Below, in pieces: positions 8,736-17,716 of a stretch of DNA of 64,000 nucleotides. The stretch's first letter is position 1, and each line of letters opens with the position of its first letter. A program made the translations under genes and the position numbers. Under the pieces are notes generated by a model. That model ran no database searches, was not told the origin of the DNA, and saw only the letters and a program-made list of their open reading frames with translations. The stretch comes from Promethearchaeota archaeon (GTDB lineage Archaea; Asgardarchaeota; Lokiarchaeia; Sigynarchaeales; SOKP01), in the NCBI GenBank assembly GCA_004524515.1, contig SDNV01000002.1, positions 1-64,000 on the forward strand. Direction: 5' to 3'.

Positions 8736-10442
8736 GTGTCTTATAGTGATAGATTTTGGAAAAAAAATTGGGATCCTGGTTTAGAGGATTTGGATCCACA
8801 AGTATGGGAAAAATCTTATCCTGAGGCCATCCAACGAACATTTGATGAAGCTCCAGATAAAGTTGCATTAGCTTTTCAAGGTTTAGAAATAACTTTTGGA
8901 GATCTTGATAAAGCTGCAAATTCAATCGCAAATATGTTAATTGAACAGGGTTTTAAAAAGGGAGATGTTGTAGCTGTTAACTTACCAAATATTCCAGAAT
9001 ATCCTATTGCATTAGTTGGAATACATAGAGCGGGTTGTATTCTTTCAGGAGTATCTCCGCTCTTATCACCCGTACAAATGCAATATCAATTGAATGATTT
9101 AGGAGAAGGGGGTAAAAATGTAGGTTTAATAACATTAGATGCTATTTTTGCTGCAAGATTAGTACAAATTGCTCCTAAATTGCCTCAATTAAAGCTTGTT
9201 GTCACTACGAGTGTGATAGGGATATTTCCAAAAGATCAGCAAGCAAAAATTAAAGCGGTAAGGGAAATCCCATCGGGAGAGGTAACCCCCTTGGAAGGAA
9301 AAACCGTATTAGATTTCCATGATGATGTTCTTGCAAAATATCCGTCCACCCCTCCAAATGTCAAGGTAGATCCTGATGATGTAGCATTTATACAATATAC
9401 AGGAGGAACCACAGGTCCTCCAAAAGGAGCAATGTTAACACATAGAAATTCTGTATCTGATTTAATTATTGTTCAAACTTGGCTTGGATGGGAATGGGGT
9501 GAGGGGGTCGCATTATCAGGATTTCCGTTCTTCCACATTGCAGGATTATTTTTCTGTCAGAATTGTTTATATTTAGGCTGGATGCAGATCTTAGTGCCCG
9601 ACCCCAGAGATGCTCTATATATTTGTAATAACATAAAACAATACAAACCAACTGCCCTCGTGAATGTACCCTCGTTATATCAAATCTTAATTAATTTCAA
9701 GAAATTTAAAAGATTGGACCATTCTAATTTGGAGGTCTGTATTTCAGCAGCCTCCCCGTTCCCTGTCGAATCTCAAGTACAATTAGAGAATATTGTCGGT
9801 AAGGGAAAATTATTAGAAGTGTATGGTATGACGGAATGCTCACCCCTTACAACCATGAATCCAAGTAAAGGTGAAAGGAGATTAGGATCTATTGGATTAC
9901 CCCTTTTGAATACCGAGTTAAAACTAATGGATCCAGAAAGTGGTAAAGAGGTTCCTTTAGGAGAAGCTGGAGAAATATGTGTAAGGGGACCTATGGTTAT
10001 GATAGGATATTATAATAAACCTGAAGAAACAGAAAAAGCCATTGATAAAGATGGATTTATGCACACAGGGGATGTCGCTATAATGGATGAGAATGGATAC
10101 ATGAAAATTGTGGATCGTACAAAAGACATGATTATTGTGAGTGGATTTAAGGTATTCTCAGCTAAAGTTGAAGATGCTTTAACTAAACATCCCGCAATTG
10201 GAGCTATTGCCTTGATTGGAATTGCAAATCCTGACCGTCCAGGTTCTGAAATTGTTAAAGGTTTCATTCAAGTTGATCCCGATTATCAATTTGATGGAAA
10301 TAAGGAAGCTTTAAAAAAGGATATCACAAAATTTGCTAAAGAACAATTATCCCCATATGAAGTCCCTAAAATCCTAGAAATCGTGGATGAATTACCCTTA
10401 ACAGCAGTAGGTAAAGTAGATAAAAAAATCTTACGTGGATGA
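8736..10442 (+). CDS. long-chain fatty acid-CoA ligase (AMP-forming), copy 1
   Basis: A 568-residue member of the ANL adenylate-forming superfamily. It should activate a carboxylic acid with ATP and CoA through an acyl-AMP. The phosphate loop YTGGTTGPPKG is at about 221-231, the adenine site motif VYGMTECSP follows, then HTGDVAIM and the hinge VDRTKDMIIVSGFKV, and the C-terminal catalytic lysine in GKVDKKIL. It starts with GTG at 8736, seven bases after a strong GGTGAG site at 8723-8728. The next gene is a close paralogue with the same N-terminal signature (MSYS.RFWKKNWDP). A fatty acid is the likely substrate class, but chain length cannot be read. Confidence 0.9.
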   Translation: MSYSDRFWKKNWDPGLEDLDPQVWEKSYPEAIQRTFDEAPDKVALAFQGLEITFGDLDKAANSIANMLIEQGFKKGDVVAVNLPNIPEYPIALVGIHRAGCILSGVSPLLSPVQMQYQLNDLGEGGKNVGLITLDAIFAARLVQIAPKLPQLKLVVTTSVIGIFPKDQQAKIKAVREIPSGEVTPLEGKTVLDFHDDVLAKYPSTPPNVKVDPDDVAFIQYTGGTTGPPKGAMLTHRNSVSDLIIVQTWLGWEWGEGVALSGFPFFHIAGLFFCQNCLYLGWMQILVPDPRDALYICNNIKQYKPTALVNVPSLYQILINFKKFKRLDHSNLEVCISAASPFPVESQVQLENIVGKGKLLEVYGMTECSPLTTMNPSKGERRLGSIGLPLLNTELKLMDPESGKEVPLGEAGEICVRGPMVMIGYYNKPEETEKAIDKDGFMHTGDVAIMDENGYMKIVDRTKDMIIVSGFKVFSAKVEDALTKHPAIGAIALIGIANPDRPGSEIVKGFIQVDPDYQFDGNKEALKKDITKFAKEQLSPYEVPKILEIVDELPLTAVGKVDKKILRG

Positions 10443-10575
10443 ATAATTCAAAAAATTTCAAAATTTTAATTAAATTCCATTTTTTTCTTCCATTTTTTAT
10501 AATTTACATTTTTCAATTAGAAAATTTTAACTTAACTAACCTTTTTTAAAACATTCTTTAACATTAATAAAGATA

Positions 10576-10663
10576 AATTATAATTGATAATAAGAATCAA
10601 GTCAAAATGACGAAGATATCGTATGAAATTAAAACTTTATAACTGATTTTATCAATTATAATT
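10576..10663. repeat. 15-base inverted repeat upstream of second ligase
   Basis: AATTATAATTGATAA at 10576-10590 has its exact reverse complement TTATCAATTATAATT at 10649-10663. The pair flanks the candidate TATA element of the second ligase. It could be a paired operator or a looping site, but A+T-rich inverted repeats also arise by chance in this genome. Confidence 0.45.
10626..10642 (+). promoter_or_regulatory. candidate promoter with TATA element for second ligase
   Basis: AAATTAAAACTTTATAA matches the block before the first ligase except for one missing T. It lies about 100 bases before the ATG, again with a conserved downstream leader containing ATCAATTATAATTATAACA. This suggests shared transcriptional control of both ligases. 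Confidence 0.5.
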
Positions 10664-10741
10664 ATAACAAAATTTTTAATCAAAAAAAAAAAGAAAACAA
10701 TGTAAAAAATTAAAAAATCGAAAAAAAAGTGGCAATAAAAA

Positions 10742-12454
10742 ATGTCATATAGTGAAAGATTTTGGAAGAAAAATTGGGATCCCTATGTCAAGGACATCGA
10801 TCCGAAAGAATTTGAAACGACCTATGTTGATATGATTAAACAAGCATTTAAAGATTACCCAGATAAAATAGCTTTAGCTTACTTAGGTAAAGAGGTAACT
10901 TTCAAGGAATTAGACGAGATGTCAAATAAATTTGCTAATATGCTCATAGCAAACGGTTTTAAGAAAGGAGACGTTGTTGGAATAGACTTACCAAATACGA
11001 TAGAATATATTGTTTCATTAATCGGAGCGTTAAGAGCGGGATGTATTATATCGGGAGTCTCACCGCTTCTCTCAGCCATGCAAATTGAATATCAATTAAA
11101 TGACCTTGGTTCTGGTGGAAAAAAAGTAGCTCTTGTAACTCTAGATGCAATTTTTGCAGGTCATATTACAAAAATAGCATCAAAAATTGGACCTACCAAA
11201 CTAATTATCACTACTAGTGTCGGGAGTTTCTTACCTAAAATAATCCAAATACTTGGGAAAGCATTGGGAAAAATTCCAAAAGGAAAAGTAACCCCATTAG
11301 AGGGAAAAACAGTACTAGATTTTCACAAGGATGTATTAAAAGCAGATTTCTCTACAGATCCTCCAAATATTAAATTAACTCCAGATGATATTGGATGGAT
11401 TCAATATACGGGAGGTACTACTGGTCCACCAAAAGGAGCAATGTTAAGTCATAGAAACGTTGCTTCTAATATTTTAAGTATTGCAAGATGGTTGCAATGG
11501 GAATTTGGAAAAGGAGTTTTATGCTCAGGATTCCCCATTTTTCACATTGCGGGATTAACAGTTGCTGAAAGTGCAGTATATTTCGGATGGACACAAATTC
11601 TCATTCCTAATCCCCGAGACACAGATCACATTGTAAAAGAAATGAAGAAGTACCATCCAACTAATTTAGTAAACGTCCCCTCTTTATATCAAATGTTAAT
11701 TAAAAATCCCAAATTCAAAGAGTTGGATCATTCCGCATTAGGTACTTGTGTTTCTGCAGCCTCTCCGTTTCCAAAAGAGTCGCAAGTAGAATTAGAAAGT
11801 ATCATCGGAGAAGGAAAACTATTGGAGTTGTATGGTATGACCGAAACATCTCCCGTTTCAACGATGAATCCCTCATTAGGAACAAAGAAGTTAGGGACTA
11901 TTGGAATGCCTATTCAAAATGTAGAATTGAAAATTATTGATCCGGATACTGGAAAAGAAGTTCCTATAGGAGACCCAGGTGAAATATGTGTAAAAGGCCC
12001 ATTAGTCATGCAGGGTTATTATAACAAACCTGAAGAGACAAAAAAAGCTATTGATGCGGATGGATATATGCATACCGGAGATGTTGCGTTGATGGGGGAA
12101 GATGGATACTTAAAAATTGTGGATCGTACAAAGGATATGATCATAGTTGGGGGATATAAAGTATTTTCCAGTAAAGTGGAGGACGTGTTAGCAGAACATC
12201 CCGCAATAGGAATGATTGCATTAATTGGTGAACCAAATCCAGAGCGTCCTGGTTCTGAAATTGTTAATGCATACATCCAACTTGATCCTGAATATGCATA
12301 TGATGGGAATGAGGCTGCTCTCAAACAAGATATCATCAAATATGCAACTGAAAAATGTGCTCCCTACGAGGTTCCTAAAAAAGTTCATATTGTAGAAGAG
12401 GTTCCTTTAACAGCCGTCGGAAAAATAGATAAAAAAGTCTTGCGTAAAAGTTAA
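10742..12454 (+). CDS. long-chain fatty acid-CoA ligase (AMP-forming), copy 2
   Basis: A 570-residue paralogue of the preceding ligase with the same motif order: YTGGTTGPPKG at about 226-236, LYGMTETSP, HTGDVALM, VDRTKDMIIVGGYKV and the C-terminal GKIDKKVL lysine. ATG at 10742 is weakly served by AGTGG nearby. The two genes lie head to tail with a 299-base gap and carry similar upstream promoter blocks, so they arose by tandem duplication that included the promoter. Differences in the middle, for example the GSFLPKIIQILGKALGK stretch, may reflect a different substrate or membrane contact. Confidence 0.9.
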   Translation: MSYSERFWKKNWDPYVKDIDPKEFETTYVDMIKQAFKDYPDKIALAYLGKEVTFKELDEMSNKFANMLIANGFKKGDVVGIDLPNTIEYIVSLIGALRAGCIISGVSPLLSAMQIEYQLNDLGSGGKKVALVTLDAIFAGHITKIASKIGPTKLIITTSVGSFLPKIIQILGKALGKIPKGKVTPLEGKTVLDFHKDVLKADFSTDPPNIKLTPDDIGWIQYTGGTTGPPKGAMLSHRNVASNILSIARWLQWEFGKGVLCSGFPIFHIAGLTVAESAVYFGWTQILIPNPRDTDHIVKEMKKYHPTNLVNVPSLYQMLIKNPKFKELDHSALGTCVSAASPFPKESQVELESIIGEGKLLELYGMTETSPVSTMNPSLGTKKLGTIGMPIQNVELKIIDPDTGKEVPIGDPGEICVKGPLVMQGYYNKPEETKKAIDADGYMHTGDVALMGEDGYLKIVDRTKDMIIVGGYKVFSSKVEDVLAEHPAIGMIALIGEPNPERPGSEIVNAYIQLDPEYAYDGNEAALKQDIIKYATEKCAPYEVPKKVHIVEEVPLTAVGKIDKKVLRKS

Positions 12455-12479
12455 GCAAAAAGTGCAAAAATTTCAATAA

Positions 12480-12521
12480 TTTTTTTTATTTTTTTTATTA
12501 TATTTTATGATTTTTTTTTTG
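12480..12521 (+). terminator. T-rich terminator after ligase pair
   Basis: Three long T-tracts (7-10 T each) within about 40 bases follow the second ligase stop. No hairpin is needed for archaeal termination. The convergent sirtuin gene ends downstream. Confidence 0.5.
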
Positions 12522-12585
12522 ATTTATTATGTGAAACAAAACATTTTAGAAAAATATCAAGGTATACTAAGAATTGTTTTTATAA

Positions 12586-13359
12586 CTAATTATTAAATGA
12601 TTTTTCAACAAGTTCTACAATCTTAGGTAAAATATCTCCAATTCTATCATGTATTACAACTTCTGCGTGGTGATCCATTTCTGTTTCTTGAATATTAATT
12701 ATAGCGAGTTTGGCTCCTTTTTCAATCGCTTTATAGGGATAAAACGCAACAGGATAGACTAATAATGAGCTTCCAAGTACGATTAATAAATCACAATTGG
12801 CAATCATTTTATCTGCTTCCAAAAGAGTTTTAGATTCTAAGGGTTCTCCAAAAAAAATTGCGTTAGGTTTCAATAATCCAAAACATATTCCACATGAGGG
12901 GGAATAACCTCCTTTCATAACCTGATTTATCATTTCAGTTATGGGGAAAATACGTCCGCATCTCATACATTTTGCCTCATTGACAGTTCCATGTAATTCA
13001 ATAATATTTTGCGTATGGGCCTTTTGATGGAGGCCATCTACATTTTGAGTTAAAATTCCCATCAGCTTTCCCATTCTCTGCAATTTAGTTAATGCTTTAT
13101 GACCTTTATTAGGTTTCGCTTTAAATATTTTTAATCCCATTTCCAGCATAAATTTCAAATTTCTACCTGGATTTGATACATAGGAATTAATAGTAGCAAA
13201 TTTTTCAGGGTCAACTTTATTCCATAATCCCGTATCAGGGCTTCTGAAGTCAGGAATACCTGATTCAGTACTCATCCCGGCCCCAGTTAAAACTACAATC
13301 TTTTTTGAATTAAGAATCAGTTCAGCTAATTTTTGAATTTTATGTTCTAGACTACTCAT
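12586..13359 (-). CDS. Sir2-family NAD-dependent protein deacylase
   Basis: About 257 residues from the ATG at 13359. The frame opens further upstream, but the extra 25 residues are a hydrophobic A+T artefact, so MSSLEHKI is the likely start. The NAD site is GAGMSTESGIPDFR, followed by LTQNVDGLH and the catalytic His in IELHGTV. Zinc is held by CMRC and CGIC. LGSSLLVYPVA and IINIQETEMD complete the Rossmann fold. It removes acyl groups from lysines, perhaps on chromatin proteins or acyl-CoA ligases. Two acyl-CoA ligases lie next door, and this enzyme class is known to regulate such ligases elsewhere; a link here is inference. Confidence 0.9.
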   Translation of the reverse strand: MSSLEHKIQKLAELILNSKKIVVLTGAGMSTESGIPDFRSPDTGLWNKVDPEKFATINSYVSNPGRNLKFMLEMGLKIFKAKPNKGHKALTKLQRMGKLMGILTQNVDGLHQKAHTQNIIELHGTVNEAKCMRCGRIFPITEMINQVMKGGYSPSCGICFGLLKPNAIFFGEPLESKTLLEADKMIANCDLLIVLGSSLLVYPVAFYPYKAIEKGAKLAIINIQETEMDHHAEVVIHDRIGDILPKIVELVEKSFNN

Positions 13360-13474
13360 AAATAAAACCAAAAATATATAATAAAAAAATATTATAATGG
13401 GTATAATATTATTATGTAATTTAAATATGAGCATAATTATTTAATTTATATTTTAGCCTAATTCACTGATAGTT

Positions 13475-14020
13475 ATGTCTGCCTCTAAAAGTTTCATCTA
13501 CAAGATTTGCGTGGTAGGAGATGGTGGTGTTGGAAAAACCTCGATGGTTTTAAGATATACTGATGATAGCTTTAAGGAAAATTATATAATGACTATCGGC
13601 TCTAATTTTAGCACGAAGTCCGTAGATTTACCCGAATATCCTCAATATAATATAAAGCTACAAATCTGGGATCTAGCGGGACAGAAGCATTTCTCATTCG
13701 TGCGTCCTCCTTTTTATCGAGGTGCTACAGGAATAATTTATGTATTCGATTTAACTCGAAGAAGTTCCTTCGCAAATTTACCAAACTGGAGAGAAGAGGT
13801 AGAAAAAGTAGTATCAGGAAGACCAAGCGTTCTGGTAGGAAATAAATTAGATTTAGCTATTCAAGGTAACAGAGAAATTGGAGAACAAGAAGGTGAATCA
13901 TTAAAAAAGGAGCTTCAAGCCATAAATTATTTTGAAACGAGTGCTAAAGAAGGAATGCTGATTGAAGATGTCTTCAAAGAAACCGTCCTCGCAATCTTAA
14001 AGAACTCAAATAAAATCTAA
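13475..14020 (+). CDS. Ras/Rab-like small GTPase
   Basis: A 181-residue GTPase of eukaryote-like type. G1 is GDGGVGKTS at 15-23, the switch I Thr is in MTIGS near 40, G3 is WDLAGQ at 65-70, G4 is NKLD at 123-126 and G5 is ETSAK at 154-158. All GTP-binding residues are present, with Gln at the switch II catalytic position. The C-terminus (LKNSNKI) has no cysteine, so classical prenylation is not possible and membrane binding would need a partner. Such GTPases are expanded in Asgard archaea. The gene is divergent from the sirtuin and precedes the proteasome alpha gene. Confidence 0.93.
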   Translation: MSASKSFIYKICVVGDGGVGKTSMVLRYTDDSFKENYIMTIGSNFSTKSVDLPEYPQYNIKLQIWDLAGQKHFSFVRPPFYRGATGIIYVFDLTRRSSFANLPNWREEVEKVVSGRPSVLVGNKLDLAIQGNREIGEQEGESLKKELQAINYFETSAKEGMLIEDVFKETVLAILKNSNKI

Positions 14021-14126
14021 ATAATAATTTAATTTATTATAAACATTAAATTAAAATTCAGTACTTAATTTAATTATTAAAAATTGTTAATTCATAATAG
14101 TATAAAATAGAAGGTAGACTCTTTTC

Positions 14127-14846
14127 ATGTTTGGTGGAGGACAAATAAAATATGACCGAGCACTAACCGTATTCAGTCCAGAGGGACGTCTATATCAAGT
14201 TGAATACGCTTTAGAGGCCGTAAGGCGTGGAACTTTAGCCGTGGCTATTAAATCTGCAGAAAATGTATGTTTAGCTGCCCAAATTAAAATTCCCTCAAAT
14301 TTAATGGATCCGGATTCCATTGATAAAATTTTTCAGGTTGATGGACATATAGGCGTAGCAATCTCAGGATTACATGCGGATTCAAGAGTTCTAATAAATT
14401 ATGCTCGAGTTCAAGCACAATCCTTTCGTTTGACATATGATGAACCGGTTAAATTAAAAATGTTAGTGAAATCAATTGCTGATTTAAAACAAATATACAC
14501 GCAATATGGAGGTATTAGACCGTTTGGATGTTCCCTGTTTTTTATCGCTATTGACAGCACTGGTCCCCAAATATATACCACATCTCCCAGTGGAATTTAC
14601 CGAACTTATAAAGCTTATGCACTAGGAAGTGGTGAAGCTCAAGCAAGAGAATATATTCAAAATAATTATAAAGAGGGTATGAATTTTAACGAAATCATAA
14701 ACTTAGCTCTCAAGGCTCTTAAAGAATCTATTGATGAAGAAATAAGTAAGGAAAACATTAGACTTGCTTATATAAAATCTGAGGATAAACAGTTCAAATT
14801 ATGTTCTAAAGATGAAGTTGAGAAATATATCTTAGAATTAAAATAA
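14127..14846 (+). CDS. psmA: proteasome alpha subunit
   Basis: A 239-residue alpha-type 20S proteasome subunit. The N-terminal signature YDRALTVFSPEGRLYQVEYALEAVRRG is characteristic of alpha subunits, and no catalytic N-terminal Thr is present, as expected. The outer rings gate substrate entry and bind the PAN-type ATPase. YGGIRPFGCSLFFIAID and GSGEAQAREY match the usual core. No beta subunit gene is in the window. It lies 106 bases after the small GTPase on the same strand, and its upstream region is A+T rich, so it may have its own promoter. Confidence 0.95.
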   Translation: MFGGGQIKYDRALTVFSPEGRLYQVEYALEAVRRGTLAVAIKSAENVCLAAQIKIPSNLMDPDSIDKIFQVDGHIGVAISGLHADSRVLINYARVQAQSFRLTYDEPVKLKMLVKSIADLKQIYTQYGGIRPFGCSLFFIAIDSTGPQIYTTSPSGIYRTYKAYALGSGEAQAREYIQNNYKEGMNFNEIINLALKALKESIDEEISKENIRLAYIKSEDKQFKLCSKDEVEKYILELK

Positions 14847-15001
14847 ACTCTTTTTTCAAAAATCCTACAAAATTTAATTTTAGGATCCTTCAAACTTTAA
14901 TGGATAAGTATAACTTATTTTCATAAGCTAAAATTTATTAGTATCGAGGAAAATAATAATATTAACTGATATTTTTACAGTAAGAATACCAAAAAATTAA
15001 A

Positions 15002-15406
15002 GTGAATGAATTGGGTAAGAAAAAGAAAATAAGAGAAGAATTTAATGAGATTTTCCAATCTGGAAATGAGGAAAAGATCAAAAAAATGTTAGCTAAATAT
15101 CCATGGCTCTTAGAAGAAGTTTCTGGTAAAATGGATAACAATATGTTAGAACAAAGACAAATTTTAGCAGCTACGGGGGTAATGGAGGATGAACTTGGCA
15201 GTACTGTTAAGATAGACGATATTATGCTGAGTTTAAATGTAGACTTTAATATCAGCAAAAAAGAAGATGATATCAGGAAAATTTTAAATGATATAGAAGG
15301 ATTAGGGTTGGTAAAAAAAGAACTAAATGGTTGGATATTAACAAGTGAAGGGGGAGAGGCATGCGATGAGTTTCTTAATAAAAATTTTAAAAGTTTTGAA
15401 TTGTAA
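15002..15406 (+). CDS. small winged-helix-like protein, unknown function
   Basis: 134 residues from a GTG start. The first third is a charged helix pair. The C-terminal part (DDIRKILNDIEGLGLVKKELNGW, then LTSEGGEACDEFL) resembles the recognition helix, wing and terminal helix of archaeal winged-helix regulators. It could be a DNA-binding protein or a structural winged helix. No other domain is seen. It stands alone between psmA and the repeat protein genes. Confidence 0.6.
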   Translation: MNELGKKKKIREEFNEIFQSGNEEKIKKMLAKYPWLLEEVSGKMDNNMLEQRQILAATGVMEDELGSTVKIDDIMLSLNVDFNISKKEDDIRKILNDIEGLGLVKKELNGWILTSEGGEACDEFLNKNFKSFEL

Positions 15407-15663
15407 TTAATATTTTCGCTATTTCCCTTACTGACTAATCGATTTTTTTAAAAATTTTAAATAGTTTTTTATGTTATATCTTAACTAATAAATTTAAATT
15501 TTTAGGAAATTATATCATATCATAGAAGAATATAGTTAACGTTGAGTTTTTCTTCAGTGAAAACTGATTTTTTTATTTGATTATTGATTAAAGTTAAGAA
15601 ATTCTAAAGAATATTAAAATAAAAGCAGATTTTTAGGGATAAGAGGAAAAGATTTTTTCTGGA

Positions 15664-17418
15664 ATGGTTAAAATGGAAGAAAACATTATTCAAGAAGCTT
15701 TAGAATTGGTGCGACATGCTATGTCGCTAGTTGACTTAAAGTTATATGATGAAGCGATTCGAATTTTACGCCAAGCCACAAGATTATATGAACAAACGAA
15801 TTTGGAAGAAGAAAAAAATGCGTTAAGAAAAAAAATTGCTGAAATTTATACTTTAAAAGAGACAGCTTTAGAGGAAGATGATGTTAAATCTGATACGGAG
15901 CAAATCTTGGCAGGAGAAATTACCCCCAAAAATCAGGTGGAAGTAGAAGTAAATACCCCTGAAGAAGAAAAGGAAATTATAAGAGAAAAATCAGATATTT
16001 CCCCAGAAGCGTTGATGCAAGCAGCAGAAGAATTAATTGCGCAAAATCAATTCGAAGAAGCGCTAGATAAATATGAAGAGGCACTCAAGTTGCTAAATAT
16101 GAGTAATAGAAGTTCTGATGTCGATAATGTATATAAGTTAATTGAAGAATGCTATGTTCTTAAAGCAAAATTTCTTAAACAGTCAAAAGAAGAGAAAATT
16201 GTAGAGGAAGATTATATAGATTCAAAGGAGATGGTACAATCTCGGGATTTAGTCGAAGAAAAAATAATAATATCAGAAACTGACAAACCAAAAATCGAAA
16301 CTGATAAATTAAAAGCTGTCGAGGAGAAATATAAACGAGATTTTGAAGATGAGGAATTGCAAAGAAAAATTACTTCTATGGTTGATACTGCAGAGAAAAT
16401 GGCTAGAGAATATGAATCAATTAAGCTAAAATCTTTGAAAGATGGATATTTTGAAGATCCATGCATATACCCGGACGTAATAGCAATATATAATGACGCG
16501 TATAATTTACTAGTTGAACGGGGTTGGGTTGACCAAGCGAAAATTTATGCCAATCAAATTTCAATATATAAGGACAAATTAGAGAAAGATATCAAATTAC
16601 GTGAAATTGAAGCTATGAAAGCTCAAAGGGATAAAGAGTTTGAATCCTTAATGAAATCTGATAAAGGTACTAGAACTATAGAAACAGGAACAGAAAAATT
16701 AAAATTTATGGAAGAAAAGTTAAAGAAAGACATAGAGGATGAAAATTTTCAAAATTTTATTGTAAAGACGGTTGCTGACGCAGAAAAACTAGTTCGAGAC
16801 TATGAATTAGAAATAAAAAAAGGAAATTTTCAGGAAACTTGTCCTTATCAACAAGTAATAGACACATATACTAAAATTCGACAAAACTTAATAGACAGAG
16901 GATGGATGGATCAGTTAGATATCTACACTAATCAAATAAGGATTTATAATTCAAAGCTGGAACAAGACAAAAAATTGCGTGAAATTGAAGCTCAAAAAAA
17001 AGAAAAAGATAAAGCTTACTTAGATTCTCTAAAAATATCACAGCAGGATAAGGGTGATGATGAAAAATTGAAAGCCCTCGATACGAAGATATTAAGTAAA
17101 TATAAGGAAGAAATTGAAGAGGTAAAATTTCAAAATATAATTACTTCTTTAGTTGAAGAAGCTGATAAAATGGATAGAGACTATGATAGTAAGAAAAAAA
17201 GAGCTATAAAAGAAAAAAATCTACTCGATTTAGAATCTCCTTATCTTAAGATTATCGAAATTTATGAAAAAATTAGAGATATGCTACTCCAAAAAGGTTG
17301 GCAAAAGCAGGCAGCTATTTATAGCAGCCAAATACAGGTTTATCAAGAAAAATTCGAACGTGATAAAATTCTTCGAGAAATTGAAGCTCATAAATTGGGA
17401 AAAGAGCTTAAATTTTAA
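15664..17418 (+). CDS. TPR/coiled-coil repeat protein with three 123-residue-type units
   Basis: 584 residues, strongly charged and helical, no signal peptide. Two TPR-like hairpins open the protein (ALELVRHAMSLVDLKLYDEA and ALMQAAEELIAQNQFEEAL). Three long repeat units follow, each with an AEKMxRxYE-like helix, a GNF or related turn, PYxxVIxxY, GWxxQxxIYxxQI and a DxxLREIEA exit helix. The same unit builds the giant protein that follows. The core looks like a TPR hairpin joined to the next by a charged coiled-coil linker, so the molecule may be a flexible rod or scaffold. I do not recognise a named family. The 298-base gap to the next gene contains a hairpin. Confidence 0.85.
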   Translation: MVKMEENIIQEALELVRHAMSLVDLKLYDEAIRILRQATRLYEQTNLEEEKNALRKKIAEIYTLKETALEEDDVKSDTEQILAGEITPKNQVEVEVNTPEEEKEIIREKSDISPEALMQAAEELIAQNQFEEALDKYEEALKLLNMSNRSSDVDNVYKLIEECYVLKAKFLKQSKEEKIVEEDYIDSKEMVQSRDLVEEKIIISETDKPKIETDKLKAVEEKYKRDFEDEELQRKITSMVDTAEKMAREYESIKLKSLKDGYFEDPCIYPDVIAIYNDAYNLLVERGWVDQAKIYANQISIYKDKLEKDIKLREIEAMKAQRDKEFESLMKSDKGTRTIETGTEKLKFMEEKLKKDIEDENFQNFIVKTVADAEKLVRDYELEIKKGNFQETCPYQQVIDTYTKIRQNLIDRGWMDQLDIYTNQIRIYNSKLEQDKKLREIEAQKKEKDKAYLDSLKISQQDKGDDEKLKALDTKILSKYKEEIEEVKFQNIITSLVEEADKMDRDYDSKKKRAIKEKNLLDLESPYLKIIEIYEKIRDMLLQKGWQKQAAIYSSQIQVYQEKFERDKILREIEAHKLGKELKF

Positions 17419-17559
17419 GTTTTACTGAATATCGGATATACTTTTATTAATTATTTGATACTTTTAAAATATACAAATCGAATTGATAAATTAGACTTGA
17501 ATTAGATTAGGAGTTAATTTTATATTAACTAAATTTTCTCTAGTTTCTAAATGAAAATT

Positions 17560-17614
17560 CTATTTAGTGATTTTTATCATAAAAATCTATATAAAAAATC
17601 ACGAGATTAAATAG
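17560..17614. repeat. interrupted hairpin between the repeat-protein genes
   Basis: CTATTTA plus GTGATTTTT at 17560-17575 pairs with AAAAATCAC at 17594-17602 and TAAATAG at 17608-17614. An unpaired GAGAT and an 18-base loop interrupt the 16 base pairs. It lies in the 298-base gap between the two repeat genes and could be a transcript-end or processing structure. Confidence 0.45.
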
Positions 17615-17716
17615 AAGCCTAATGGAAATATAAAGGAAATAGAACCCTAGAGAATTTTTAAGAATTGCTAAAACATTATATAATAATAAAGTGTTTTTAA
17701 AAATAGTTGAGTTAAT

